Origin: Actinomycetospora straminea
GTDB taxonomy: Bacteria; Actinomycetota; Actinomycetes; Mycobacteriales; Pseudonocardiaceae
Assembly (NCBI RefSeq): GCF_028737255.1
Contig: NZ_JAQZAN010000003.1
Span: 248,001-312,000, forward strand
Direction: 5' to 3'
DNA length: 64,000 nt
This document shows positions 27,198 to 35,833 of this stretch, one piece after another; position 1 is the first letter of the stretch; every line of letters begins with the position of its first letter. The notes beneath the pieces were generated by a model, which was given only the letters and a program-made list of their open reading frames with translations, was not told the origin of the DNA and did not search any database. A program made the position numbers and the translations under genes.

Positions 27198-28391
27198 TCA
27201 GGTCCGCGCCCGCCCCAGGGCCTCGCGCAGCGACACGCGCGCGCCGGTGCGCAGCACCGAGTTCGCGTAGATCCGCCCGCCGAGGGCCAGCACGACGGCC
27301 GTGAACGCGATCGTCAGCGCGAAGGCGAGCACGACCTGCCCCGCCGGCGCGACGCCCAGCGCCATGCGCGCGGGCATGAACAGCGGGCTGAACGGCGGCA
27401 GCAGCGACAGCACGGTGATCCCGGCGCCGCGCGGGTCGGAGGTCAGCAGGTTGAAGCCGACGACGAAGCCGAGCAGCACGGTGATCGTCACCGGTGAGAG
27501 CACGCTCTGGGTGTCCTCCTGCCGCGACACCAGCGACCCGGCCGCGGCGAACACCGTCGCGTAGAGCGCGAACCCGAGCAGGTACCAGACGACGACCGAG
27601 ACGAGCGTCGTCACGAGCCCGGGGCCCACGACGAGCACGCCCGCCGCGCCGGCGACGGCGAGCCCGGCGCCCCCGAGGATGACGAGCTGCAGCAGCCCGA
27701 CCGCGCCGAGCCCGAGCACCTTGCCGAGCAGCAGCTGCCACGGCCGCACCGACGACAGCACGATCTCGACGACCCGGCTCGCCTTCTCCTCGACGACGCC
27801 CTGGGCGACCATCGCCCCGTAGGACTGGATGGAGAAGAACAGCAGGAACGCGCCCGCCAGCCCGAGGCCCAGCCGCGGGCCGGCCTGCGGGTCGGGCGGC
27901 TCGGCGGCCACGATCACCGGCCCGGACTCGGCCAGCGCCGCGTCGAGCGCGCCCGGGTCCACCCCGCGTCCGGTGAGGAACGCGTCGCGGACGACGACGG
28001 TGGTGGCGTCGTCCAGCACGCGTTCCAGGTCGGCCGGCGGCTCCGACTCGACGAACACGCGCGGCCGGGCGGGCTCGCCGCCGACGAGGGCGTCGAGGTC
28101 CCCGGCGCGGACCGCGGCCTCGCCCGCCGCGACGTCGGGCTGCGGGATGACGGTGAGCGTGACGCCCTCGGTCGGCGCCGCGCGCTGCAGGGGGCCGGCG
28201 AGCGCCACGGCGGGTCCGGTGACGCCCACGCGGGCCGTGTCGTCGCCGGCGGTGATCGTCGCGAGGACGGCCGCGTAGGCGCCGAGCAGCACGAGGACGG
28301 CGAGGGTCCCGAACACGAACGCGCGCCCCCGGACCCGCGAGGCGAACTCCCGGCGGGCGATGAGGCCGACCGGGCGCAGGCGCGGGTTCAC
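27198..28391 (-). CDS. ABC-2 type exporter permease (NatB-like)
   Basis: 397 aa. One N-terminal helix (FVFGTLAVLVLLGAYAAVLA), a large extracytoplasmic domain of about 150 residues, then five or six helices beginning LGLGLAGAFLLFFSIQSYG. The segment VAQGVVEEKASRVVEIVLSS is the signature of NatB/YhaP-type permeases that export sodium ions, drugs or peptides. The start GTG 28391 overlaps the ATPase stop by 4 nt. The substrate is not predictable. Confidence 0.87.
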   Translation of the reverse strand: MNPRLRPVGLIARREFASRVRGRAFVFGTLAVLVLLGAYAAVLATITAGDDTARVGVTGPAVALAGPLQRAAPTEGVTLTVIPQPDVAAGEAAVRAGDLDALVGGEPARPRVFVESEPPADLERVLDDATTVVVRDAFLTGRGVDPGALDAALAESGPVIVAAEPPDPQAGPRLGLGLAGAFLLFFSIQSYGAMVAQGVVEEKASRVVEIVLSSVRPWQLLLGKVLGLGAVGLLQLVILGGAGLAVAGAAGVLVVGPGLVTTLVSVVVWYLLGFALYATVFAAAGSLVSRQEDTQSVLSPVTITVLLGFVVGFNLLTSDPRGAGITVLSLLPPFSPLFMPARMALGVAPAGQVVLAFALTIAFTAVVLALGGRIYANSVLRTGARVSLREALGRART

Positions 28392-29320
28392 GCCGCGGCG
28401 CCGGGCCGTCGGCGGAGGTCCGGGACGTGGTCGGCGACGGCATCGCGGTAGATCTCGGCGAGCGTCGGGCGGCGGCGCCGGAACTCGTGCACCGGGCCCG
28501 TGCGCCGGGCCGCGTCGAGCACCGTGCCGAGGGTGGTGTCCGAGGCATCGGCGAGCGTGAGGACCGTGCCCTCGTCCGTCACGCGGACCGCGGCCACGCC
28601 GGGCAGCACGTCGGCCCACCCGGTCGCGGCCTGCGGGGCGTCGACGACGAGCTCGGTCGCCGAGGCCGCGCGCAGCTCCGCGACCGTGCCCTCGGCGACG
28701 AGGCGCCCGGCGCGCACGATCCCGACCCGGTCGCAGAGCCGCTCGACGAGCTCGAGCTGGTGCGACGAGAAGACGACTGGCGCGCCCGCGTCGCGGCGCT
28801 CGCGCAGGACCTCGCTCATGACGTCGACGGCCATCGGGTCGAGGCCCGAGAAGGGTTCGTCGAGCACGAGGACGTCGGGGTCGGCGACGAGCGCGGCGGC
28901 GAGCTGGACGCGCTGCTGGTTGCCCAGGCTCAGGCGCTGGACGTCCTCGGCGCGGCGCTCGGCGATCCCGAGGCGAGCGGTCCAGCGGTCCGCGGCGGCG
29001 CGCGCCTCCGCGGCCGACCGCCCGCGCAGCTCGGCCAGGTAGCGCAGCTGGGTGCCGACGGCCATGCGCGGATAGAGGCCCCGCTCCTCGGGCATGTAGC
29101 CGATCCGCCGCCGGGAACCGGCGTCGAGCGGGCGGCCGTCCAGCCGCACCTCCCCGCCGTCGGCGGCGAGCACACCGAGCGCGATGCGCATCGTCGTCGT
29201 CTTGCCCGCCCCGTTCGCGCCGACGAAGCCGTAGAGCTCCCCGGGCCGCACCGTGAAGGTCATGCCGTCGAGCGCCACCGTGGACCCGAACCGCTTGGAG
29301 ATCCCGTCGATCTCGAGCAT
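28388..29320 (-). CDS. ABC transporter ATP-binding protein (NatA-like)
   Basis: 310 aa. Walker A GANGAGKTTT (about residue 38), Q-loop region GYMPEERGLYP, signature LSLGNQQR, Walker B VLVLDEPFSGLD and switch histidine SSHQ. The variant LSLGNQQ signature and the C-terminal DUF4162 part (AEIYRDAV) are typical of NatA/YhaQ proteins. ATG 29320 has GGAGG about 8 nt upstream. First gene of a two-gene exporter operon, divergent from a small membrane protein. Confidence 0.9.
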   Translation of the reverse strand: MLEIDGISKRFGSTVALDGMTFTVRPGELYGFVGANGAGKTTTMRIALGVLAADGGEVRLDGRPLDAGSRRRIGYMPEERGLYPRMAVGTQLRYLAELRGRSAAEARAAADRWTARLGIAERRAEDVQRLSLGNQQRVQLAAALVADPDVLVLDEPFSGLDPMAVDVMSEVLRERRDAGAPVVFSSHQLELVERLCDRVGIVRAGRLVAEGTVAELRAASATELVVDAPQAATGWADVLPGVAAVRVTDEGTVLTLADASDTTLGTVLDAARRTGPVHEFRRRRPTLAEIYRDAVADHVPDLRRRPGAAA

Positions 29321-29485
29321 CGCACCCACCTCCGAGCCGGCGGTCAGGATGTCGGAGTCCCCCGATCGCGTCCACCGGAGGACAGCCCGCCGACCGGGAC
29401 CGCATCGTGACCCCGTTCGTCCCAACGAGCGCTGGCGGTCGCGAGGACCTCCGGTGGAGGCTGGACCGGGGAGAGGGGGCGGGGC

Positions 29486-29782
29486 GTGCGCATCGCGGTG
29501 GTGACGACGGTGACCGTGATCCTGCTCCTGGGCGCCGTGCCGCTGGCCGTGCCCGGGGTCCCGCGGCTGCACGGTGTGCCGCCGCTCGTCGCCCTCGGCG
29601 TGCTCGTCCTGGCCGGCGTCGCGCTCGTCGTGGGGCTCGCGCTCCTCGCGCTCGGGCGACGGGCGCAGCGGCGCGACGAGGCGGCCACCGCGGACCCGGC
29701 CGTGCGCCCGGCCCCGGAGCCTGCGCCGGTCCCGACGACCGCCCCGGCGGCTGCCTGGGTCACCGTCCGGACGCGCTGGTAG
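29486..29782 (+). CDS. Small two-helix membrane protein, unknown function
   Basis: 98 aa. Two hydrophobic helices (VVTTVTVILLLGAVPLAV and LVALGVLVLAGVALVVGLALLALG), a basic stop-transfer RRAQRR, and a Pro/Ala-rich tail. GTG 29486 is preceded by a purine-rich GGAGAGGGGG. No family recognised. It starts divergently from the ABC exporter and ends 3 nt before the convergent double-GGCT gene, so its frame is boxed in by real genes. Codons have high GC3. Confidence 0.5.
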   Translation: MRIAVVTTVTVILLLGAVPLAVPGVPRLHGVPPLVALGVLVLAGVALVVGLALLALGRRAQRRDEAATADPAVRPAPEPAPVPTTAPAAAWVTVRTRW

Positions 29783-29785
29783 CGC

Positions 29786-30901
29786 TCAGCCCACCGGCCA
29801 GGCGTCGGTCAGCGGGGCGCCCGACACCGGGCCAGGCCAGGTCCACACCCACACCGGCCGGCGCCCGTCGGCGGTGTGCGCGACGGCGCGCTGGCGGCGG
29901 TAGTCGGGCCCCTCGTAGGCGTCGAGGGCGGGCAGGGCGGTCGGCGGGTCGGCGAGAGTCAGCACCGCGCCCCGCGCCCGTCCCGGGCCGCCGCGGACCA
30001 GCGCCGGGTAGCCGCGCCCGGTGTCGTGCACCCGGCCCGGGAGCCACGCCTCGACGGGCGCGCCGGTCACGTACGGCGCCACCAGCCGCCACGCGCGCCG
30101 GCCGGGCAGCAGCGTGCCGTAGACGAACACGCGGTCGGGCCACGAGGACGGGTCGGGGACGCCGTGCTCGACGGTGACCGCGTCCGGGACGGGCGGGGCC
30201 GGCTCGCCGACGAGGTCCCGCGCGGCGGCCTGGTCCACGTCGACGACCGGCACCGGCGCCCCGTCGACCAGCAGCGGCGCCCGGACCGGAGCCCCCGCCC
30301 AGTACGTCCACACGCCGTCGAGGCGCGCGCCGTCCTCGGTCTCGACGCGGCCGGTGCGCAGCCGCACCAGGTCGTAGCGCTCACCGCGTCCCTCGCAGCG
30401 GTCCAGGACGGCGACCTGGTCCGGCGTCGCCATCCACACCGCGTGGGTCTCGACCGCGCCCGGGGCGACCGCGAGCGTCGCGGGCCGCGCCCCGTCCCGC
30501 GCCCGCAGCCCCGCCGCCCAGACCGCGGCGAGCCCCTCGACCCGCGCCCGCAGGACCACCACCGGCCCCGCGAGGCCCAGGTGCTCGCGCAGCCACGTCA
30601 GCTTGCCCGGGCTGCGGTTGGACCCGAACGCGAGCACCGGGACCCGCGCGGCCATCGGCGCGGCCCCGCGCCCGGCGAGCCAGCGGTCGAGGTCGGCACC
30701 GTCGGCACCGTCGGCACCGTCGGCACCGTCGGCACCGTCGGCACCGTCGGTGCCGTCGGTGCCGTCCAGGACCCAGCCGGCGGCGGCGCGGTCGGACGGC
30801 GCGAGGCGGTGGCTCGCGGCGTCCAGGTGCACGAACGAGAAACCCGGCGCGACCCCGGGGTAGGGGTCGGCCGGGTACTCCTCGTCCGGGTAGGCGCTCA
30901 G
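29786..30901 (-). CDS. Tandem gamma-glutamylcyclotransferase-like (GGCT/AIG2) protein, probable CTG start
   Basis: About 371 aa. Two GGCT-like folds: VPVLAFGSNRSPGKL near residue 85 opens the first, and RVFVYGTLLPGRRAWRLV near 260 opens the second, ending with LDAYEGPDYRRQ. GGCT proteins release 5-oxoproline from gamma-glutamyl or related amides; the substrate is unknown. The only standard start is GTG 30832, yet residues before it (AYPDEEYPADPYPGVAPGF) look like genuine protein with perfect GC3, extending to a CTG at 30901 located 4 nt after the preceding stop. Eight 9-nt repeats (Asp-Gly-Ala/Thr) lie between the N terminus and domain 1. Third gene of the mscR operon. Confidence 0.75.
   Translation of the reverse strand: MSAYPDEEYPADPYPGVAPGFSFVHLDAASHRLAPSDRAAAGWVLDGTDGTDGADGADGADGADGADGADLDRWLAGRGAAPMAARVPVLAFGSNRSPGKLTWLREHLGLAGPVVVLRARVEGLAAVWAAGLRARDGARPATLAVAPGAVETHAVWMATPDQVAVLDRCEGRGERYDLVRLRTGRVETEDGARLDGVWTYWAGAPVRAPLLVDGAPVPVVDVDQAAARDLVGEPAPPVPDAVTVEHGVPDPSSWPDRVFVYGTLLPGRRAWRLVAPYVTGAPVEAWLPGRVHDTGRGYPALVRGGPGRARGAVLTLADPPTALPALDAYEGPDYRRQRAVAHTADGRRPVWVWTWPGPVSGAPLTDAWPVG
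30692..30763 (-). repeat. Eight 9-nt tandem repeats coding Gly-(Ala/Thr)-Asp
   Basis: Six exact GTCGGCACC units (30692-30745) followed by two GTCGGTGCC units. They encode a run of Asp-Gly-Ala/Thr in the double GGCT protein. In frame, with no intervening spacers. Confidence 0.95.
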
Positions 30902-30905
30902 GACC

Positions 30906-31550
30906 TCAGTAGCCCCGCTCGCGGTACTCCTCGAGGCGCGCGGCCTCGTCCCCGACCTTCGTCGTGTCGCCGTGCCCGGTGCGGACGATCGTGTCGCCGG
31001 GCAGCGAGAACACCTTGTCGGCCAGCGACTCGATGATCACGTTGAAGTCCGAGTACGACGGGCCCGTCGCGCCCGGGCCGCCGTTGAACAGCGTGTCGCC
31101 GGAGAACAGGGTGCCGATGTCGGGCGCGTAGAACACCGTCGACCCGGGGGAGTGCCCCGGTGTGTGGATCGCCCGCAGGTCGATCCCGCCGATGGTGAAC
31201 GTCTCGCCGTCGTGGATCTCGCCGTCGGGCTCGCGGTCCGGGTAGGTGAGGTTCCAGACGACCCGGTCCTCCGGGTTGAGCAGGATCGGCGCGTCGAACG
31301 CCGCCGCGATCGCCGGGGCGGCGTTGACGTGGTCGTTGTGCGAGTGCGTGCACAGGATGGCCACGACGTTGCGGTCGCCGATCGCCTTCTTGATCGCGTC
31401 CGCGTCGTGCGGGGCGTCGAGGAGGACGACCTCCGACGAGTCGCCGACGATCCAGACGTTGTTGTCGACGTCGAACGAGTTGCCGTCGATCTGGAACTGG
31501 CCGGACGTCGTGAGGTGCTCGACGCCCTCGCCGACCTTCTCGGCGGTCAC
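30906..31550 (-). CDS. Metallo-beta-lactamase-fold hydrolase, likely S-formylmycothiol hydrolase
   Basis: 214 aa. MBL fold with the metal motif [12 protein letters not shown], then [17 protein letters not shown] and RTGHGDTT. Glyoxalase II-like. In M. tuberculosis the gene next to mscR (Rv2260 beside Rv2259) is of this family, and a hydrolase for S-formylmycothiol, the product of the dehydrogenase, is the logical role; this is inferred, not seen. GTG 31550 overlaps the mscR stop (GTGA). The double GGCT gene follows after 4 nt. Confidence 0.85.
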   Translation of the reverse strand: MTAEKVGEGVEHLTTSGQFQIDGNSFDVDNNVWIVGDSSEVVLLDAPHDADAIKKAIGDRNVVAILCTHSHNDHVNAAPAIAAAFDAPILLNPEDRVVWNLTYPDREPDGEIHDGETFTIGGIDLRAIHTPGHSPGSTVFYAPDIGTLFSGDTLFNGGPGATGPSYSDFNVIIESLADKVFSLPGDTIVRTGHGDTTKVGDEAARLEEYRERGY

Positions 31551-32635
31551 AGGATCACCACCGAACGCAGCACGTCGCCGTGGTGCATCTTCTCGAAGGA
31601 CTGCTCGACGTCGTCCAGGGAGATCCGCTCGGTGACGAACTTGTCGAGCGGGAACCGGCCCTGCAGGGCGAGGTCGACCAGCATGGGGAAGTCGCGGCTG
31701 GGCAGGCAGTCGCCGTACCAGGACGCCCGCAGCGACCCGCCGTGGGAGAAGAACGGCTGGAAGTCGGCCTCGAGCTTCATGTCCGGCGACGGCACGCCGA
31801 CGAGCACCAGGCGCCCGGCGAGGTCGCGGGCCTCGAACGCCTGCTTCCACGTGGCCGGGATGCCGACGGCGTCGACGACCACGTCGGCGCCGAAGCCGTC
31901 GGTGAGGTCGCGGATGCCCTGCACCGGGTCGGTGTTCTTGGCGTTGATGGTGTGGGTGGCGCCGAAGCCCTTGGCCCACTCCAGCTTCCGGTCCTCGGTG
32001 TCGACGGCGATGATCGTCGTCGCGCCGGCCAGCGCCGCGCCCGCGATGGCCGCGTCGCCCACGCCGCCGCAGCCGATGACGGCCACGGTCTCGCCGCGCT
32101 TGACCTCACCGGTGTTGATCGCCGCACCCGCGCCGGCCATGATCCCGCAGCCGATGAGCCCGGCCTCGGCCGGATCGATGTCGGGGTTGACCTTCGTGCA
32201 CTGCCCCGAGTGCACCAGCGTCTTCTCCGCGAACGCGCCGATGCCCAGGGCCGGCTTGAGCTCCTCGCCGGTGTCCTTGAGGGTCATGGCCTGGGCGGCG
32301 TTGTGGGTGTCGAAGCACAGGTGGTGCTTGCCCTTGCGGCACGCGCGACAGACCCCGCACACGGCGCGCCAGTTGAGGATGACGTAGTCGCCGACCTCGA
32401 GGCCCGTGACGCCCTCGCCGAGCGACTCCACCACGCCCGCCGCCTCGTGACCGAGGAGGAACGGGTAGGCGTCCTCGATGTTCCCCTCGCGATAGTGCAG
32501 GTCGGTGTGGCAGACCCCGCAGGCCTGGACCTTGACCACGGCCTCACCCGGCCCCGGGTCGGGGATGACGATCGTCTCGACCGTCACCGGCTTGCCCTTC
32601 TCCCGGGACACGACGCCCCGGACCTCCTGCGGCAT
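31547..32635 (-). CDS. mscR: S-(hydroxymethyl)mycothiol dehydrogenase (mycothiol-dependent formaldehyde dehydrogenase)
   Basis: 362 aa, zinc alcohol dehydrogenase, class III-like. [13 protein letters not shown] (catalytic zinc Cys), [11 protein letters not shown] (His-Glu), [15 protein letters not shown] (structural zinc), [16 protein letters not shown], and the NAD site [20 protein letters not shown]. The N-terminal [18 protein letters not shown] is typical of MscR/AdhE2. It oxidises the formaldehyde-mycothiol adduct and can reduce S-nitrosomycothiol. ATG 32635 with CGGAGG upstream. First gene of a three-gene minus-strand operon. Confidence 0.92.
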   Translation of the reverse strand: MPQEVRGVVSREKGKPVTVETIVIPDPGPGEAVVKVQACGVCHTDLHYREGNIEDAYPFLLGHEAAGVVESLGEGVTGLEVGDYVILNWRAVCGVCRACRKGKHHLCFDTHNAAQAMTLKDTGEELKPALGIGAFAEKTLVHSGQCTKVNPDIDPAEAGLIGCGIMAGAGAAINTGEVKRGETVAVIGCGGVGDAAIAGAALAGATTIIAVDTEDRKLEWAKGFGATHTINAKNTDPVQGIRDLTDGFGADVVVDAVGIPATWKQAFEARDLAGRLVLVGVPSPDMKLEADFQPFFSHGGSLRASWYGDCLPSRDFPMLVDLALQGRFPLDKFVTERISLDDVEQSFEKMHHGDVLRSVVIL

Positions 32636-32869
32636 GTGCTGGCCTCCGTGTTCTGAGGGTGTGCTCCCGGTCACCTGTGCCCGGGCACCCACCTTGGCAT
32701 GCGCACCCGACCATGGTCACCGCCGTGAGCATGATCGATCCGCGGTCGTGGTCGGTCGGACGGGGCCGCGCCCGGCTCCTCCCACCGGTCGCGGCCCCGC
32801 ACCCGGGTTCGACGCAGCGACCCCGCCGTCGGTTCCCTGCTGGTTCCCGCACGTCCCCGGACACACGAC

Positions 32870-32907
32870 GGCGCGGCGGCCACCTCGCGAGAGGTGACCG
32901 CCGCGCC
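32870..32907 (-). terminator. Thiolase terminator hairpin
   Basis: GGCGCGGCGG-C-CACCTC (32870-32886) pairs with GAGGTG-A-CCGCCGCGCC (32891-32907) around GCGA, with a single C/A mismatch. About 60 nt past the thiolase stop on the minus strand. The rest of the 333-nt gap (32636-32968) shows no gene and should hold the mscR promoter. Confidence 0.75.
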
Positions 32908-32968
32908 GGACGTGATCGACGTACCGATACGGACACTGGGTGTCAGCGACAGCACGCCGACACCGGGA

Positions 32969-34147
32969 TCAGACGTGGAAGATCAGCGCCGAGCCCTGGC
33001 CGCCGCCGCCGCAGAGGCTGGCCACCGCGTAGCCGCCGCCGCGGCGGCGCAGCTCGTGGGCGCAGTGCACCGCGAGGCGGTTGCCGGTGGCGCCGATGGG
33101 GTGGCCCAGGGCGATGGCGCCGCCGTCGGTGTTGACCTGGTCGGAGCTCAGGCCGAGCTCGCGGGCCGACTGGATGGCGACGGCCGCGAACGCCTCGTTG
33201 ATCTCCCACAGCGAGACGTCGGAGGGGTCGATGCCCTCGCGGCGCAGCGCCTTGAACGCGGCGTTCGACGGCTGCGAGAGCAGCGAGTTGTCCGGGCCGG
33301 CGACCCAGCCGTGGTTGCGGATCTCGCAGAGCGGCTCGAGGCCCAGCTCCTGGGCCTTCTTCGCCGACATGACGACCGTGGCCGACGCGCCGTCGGAGAC
33401 CTGCGAGCTGCTGCCCGCGGTGATCGCACCCTCCTTGGCGAACGCCGGCTTGAGCTTGCCGAGGCCCTCCGCGGTGGTGTCGCCGCGGACGCCCTCGTCC
33501 TCGGTGACGCTGATCGGGTCGCCCTTGCGCTGCGGTACCTGGACCGCGGTGATCTCGGCCTCGAAGCGGCCGTTCTTGGCGGCGTCGGCGGCGCGCTGGT
33601 GGGACGCGGCCGAGACCTCGTCCATCTCCTCGCGCGACAGGCCGATCGAGGAGGCGAAGCGCTCGGTCGAGGCGCCCATCGACTCGTGGTCGTAGACGTC
33701 GGTGAGGCCGTCGTGCTCGGTGGCGTCGATCAGCGACCCGGAGCCGTACTTGTAGCCCGCGCGCGCCTTCGGGAGCATGTGCGGCCCGCCGGTCATCGAC
33801 TCCATGCCGCCGGCGACGACGATGTCGTACTCGCCGGCCTGGATCATCTGGTCGGCGAGGGCGACGGCGTCGAGGCCGGACAGGCAGACCTTGTTCAGCG
33901 TGAACGACGGCGTCGACATCGGGATGCCGGCGTCGGTGGACGCCTTGCGGGCCGGGTTCTGGCCGTTGCCGGCCTGGACCACCTGGCCCATGACGACGTA
34001 CTCGACCTGCTCGCCGCTGATCCCGGCGGCCTCGAGCGCGGCCTTGATCGCCGCGGTACCCAGGTCGCCGGCCGTCATGCCGGCGAACGCGCCGGAGAGC
34101 TTGCCGATGGGAGTGCGCTTGCCGGAGACGATGACGGAGCCGGGCAT
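32969..34147 (-). CDS. Acetyl-CoA C-acetyltransferase (thiolase)
   Basis: 392 aa, biosynthetic-length thiolase. The nucleophilic cysteine lies in NKVCLSGLDAVALA (about residue 88), and GGMESMTGGPHML follows. The C-terminal pair is GGAIALGHPIGATGNR (His) and SLCGGGGQGSA (Cys), with NEAFAAVA. It condenses two acetyl-CoA to acetoacetyl-CoA or runs in reverse. ATG 34147 with AGGAGG close upstream. With the PHA-synthase-like gene next to it on the same strand and the reductase across the divergent promoter, it could supply polyhydroxybutyrate synthesis (PhaA role). Confidence 0.9.
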   Translation of the reverse strand: MPGSVIVSGKRTPIGKLSGAFAGMTAGDLGTAAIKAALEAAGISGEQVEYVVMGQVVQAGNGQNPARKASTDAGIPMSTPSFTLNKVCLSGLDAVALADQMIQAGEYDIVVAGGMESMTGGPHMLPKARAGYKYGSGSLIDATEHDGLTDVYDHESMGASTERFASSIGLSREEMDEVSAASHQRAADAAKNGRFEAEITAVQVPQRKGDPISVTEDEGVRGDTTAEGLGKLKPAFAKEGAITAGSSSQVSDGASATVVMSAKKAQELGLEPLCEIRNHGWVAGPDNSLLSQPSNAAFKALRREGIDPSDVSLWEINEAFAAVAIQSARELGLSSDQVNTDGGAIALGHPIGATGNRLAVHCAHELRRRGGGYAVASLCGGGGQGSALIFHV

Positions 34148-34276
34148 GCGGTGGACCCTCCTGGTCGAATGGGTGGCGCGGCGGTGCGCCGGGGACGACC
34201 GACCACCCGGGCGGTCTCCGTGGGTGGTCACGGTGCGCGGTGCCCTCGTCACGTGAGGGCCGGACGTCTGAACGTA

Positions 34277-34310
34277 CCCGCGGGCCCGGGTCGGCACCCA
34301 GGCCCGCGGG
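34277..34310 (-). terminator. Hairpin between PHA-synthase-like gene and thiolase
   Basis: CCCGCGGGCC (34277-34286) and GGCCCGCGGG (34301-34310) pair exactly over 14 nt. It follows the PHA-synthase-like gene by about 45 nt on the minus strand, so the thiolase is probably transcribed separately. Confidence 0.65.
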
Positions 34311-34355
34311 CGGAGGATCACCGCAGGTTCTGCGGGATCGTTCCAGGTCGATCGA

Positions 34356-35594
34356 CTACGGCCGCGAGTGCTCGGCGACCGCGGCCAGGAGCGGCGGCCA
34401 CTCGTGCCGCAGCGCCTGGTTGCCCATGAACAGCCCGAGGTGCCCGCCGGGCGCGGTGCGGGTGGTGACCTGGTCGGCCGGCGTGGACACGTGGTCCGCG
34501 GCGGCGAAGACCTGGATCGGCGGGGTGATGTGGTCGGTCGCGCCACCGAGGAGGAACAGCGGGCAGGAGATGCGCCGCATGTCCACGCGCTCGCCGCCGA
34601 CGACGAGGTCGCCGTGGATGAGCTCGTTGCCGGCGAACAGGTGCTCGACCAGCCACAGGTAGAACGTGCCGGGCACGTCCTGCGTGTGCTTGAACCAGTC
34701 CTCGAACGCCTCGTAGCGCCCGATGGCCACCGGGTCGTCGAGGTTGCGCAGGAGGTCGACGTGCTTGGCGATCTCCGCGTCGGGCCGGATGGCGATGAAG
34801 CCGCCCAGCACGAACGAGCCCGGCATGTTGCCGCCGCCCGCCGCGACCATCGCCCGGTACGGGAGCTGGCCGAAGCGCTGGGTGAACACCCGCGACGACG
34901 CCCCGATCGGGGTCTCACCGGCGTGGAAGTCGATGGGCGCGCCGGCGAGGGTCAGCGTGTTGACCTTCTCCGGGTGGATCGCGGCGTAGATCGTCGCGAG
35001 CCACCCGCCCTGGCAGTCGCCGATGAGGTTGACCCGGCCGCCGGCGTGCTCGACGGCCCGGTCCACGACGGCGATGTAGTCCTCGATCGTCGTGCCCGAG
35101 GTCTCGCGGGTGGCCCCGACCCAGTCGAGGGTGAACGCCCTGGTCAGCCCGGCCTCGCGGATGACCATCATCTGCGACTGGCGCGGCTGGAAGTCGACGA
35201 TGCACGAGTCGTGCCCGGCCTGCGGCGGCAGGACGAGGGCGGGGACGACGTCGTCGGTCGAGCCCTGCGAGAAGTCGCGCAGGCGGGCGATCGGCGTCTC
35301 GAAGACGATTTCGTGCTCGTTGTGCCACTGGGGTCGCCGGCGGGTGAGCACGTGGCGCCACCACCGCTGCGCGTCCCGGGTGTTGCGGCCGGGCGAGAGC
35401 GACTGGCGCAGCGCCCGGCGGGCCACGTAGCCCGCGCCCTTGGTCATCTCCGCGACACCGCGCACGGCGGCCGTCGCGTGGTAGCCGCGCAGGTAGGCCG
35501 CGGGATCGGGTGAGGGGGCCTCGGTCTGCACCGCCGTGGGGTCGGCGTCCAGCACGTCGCTGGTGTTCTCGAGGTCGTCGGCGAGGGCCGTCAT
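34356..35594 (-). CDS. Alpha/beta-fold protein with PHA-synthase lipase box (PhaC-like)
   Basis: 412 aa. The nucleophile elbow is GDCQGG at residues 192-197, a cysteine in the G-x-C-x-G-G lipase box that marks PHA synthases rather than the serine of esterases. Other matches: LDWVGATRETSGTTIEDYIAVVD, TLAGAPIDFHAG, NEL.HGDLVVGGERVDM, GATDHITPP (Asp) and GGHLGLFMG (His). These form a Cys-Asp-His triad. Polymerises 3-hydroxyacyl-CoA if a true synthase; a related hydrolase or depolymerase cannot be excluded. ATG 35594 with GAGGAGG upstream. The neighbours (thiolase, PhaB-like SDR) support the PHA reading. Confidence 0.75.
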   Translation of the reverse strand: MTALADDLENTSDVLDADPTAVQTEAPSPDPAAYLRGYHATAAVRGVAEMTKGAGYVARRALRQSLSPGRNTRDAQRWWRHVLTRRRPQWHNEHEIVFETPIARLRDFSQGSTDDVVPALVLPPQAGHDSCIVDFQPRQSQMMVIREAGLTRAFTLDWVGATRETSGTTIEDYIAVVDRAVEHAGGRVNLIGDCQGGWLATIYAAIHPEKVNTLTLAGAPIDFHAGETPIGASSRVFTQRFGQLPYRAMVAAGGGNMPGSFVLGGFIAIRPDAEIAKHVDLLRNLDDPVAIGRYEAFEDWFKHTQDVPGTFYLWLVEHLFAGNELIHGDLVVGGERVDMRRISCPLFLLGGATDHITPPIQVFAAADHVSTPADQVTTRTAPGGHLGLFMGNQALRHEWPPLLAAVAEHSRP

Positions 35595-35607
35595 GGCGCA
35601 CCTCCTC

Positions 35608-35628
35608 GCGCTCACGCAGGGTGAGCGC
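35608..35628 (-). promoter_or_regulatory. 8-bp inverted repeat at the 5' end of the PhaC-like gene
   Basis: GCGCTCAC-GCAGG-GTGAGCGC lies 14 nt before the start codon and next to the SD (complement of 35601-35607). It could be an operator or an mRNA hairpin controlling access to the SD. Confidence 0.45.
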
Positions 35629-35698
35629 TCGATCGCACCCGGCTCTGGGTGCTGCACGGAACGTACGGGTGCTTGGGATGTTTCGCAACGAGCGTCTA

Positions 35699-35719
35699 CC
35701 GGACGGTAGGGCCGTCCGG
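35699..35719. promoter_or_regulatory. Inverted repeat in the divergent PhaC-like/PhaB-like promoter region
   Basis: CCGGACGG-TAGGG-CCGTCCGG, exact 8-bp arms with a 5-nt spacer, roughly midway between the two divergent genes. Possible binding site of a shared regulator; no regulator gene is adjacent. Confidence 0.4.
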
Positions 35720-35833
35720 GGCTTCCCCACGGGCCGATCCGCCCAGTTCGATGGGCACCGGACCGTGTGGTCCGGCCCACGCCGTGGGTACATGGACCGC
35801 CGACAGCGCTGTCCACGACGCAGGGGAGCACGC

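Noticed and set aside
30692-30763. Possible CRISPR-like array
   Set aside because: The 9-nt units are contiguous without spacers and in frame with a protein; it is a coding minisatellite.
30972-32387. 471-codon plus-strand frame antisense to mscR
   Set aside because: Ser/Pro/Arg-rich shadow of the zinc dehydrogenase, whose zinc and NAD motifs are intact on the minus strand.
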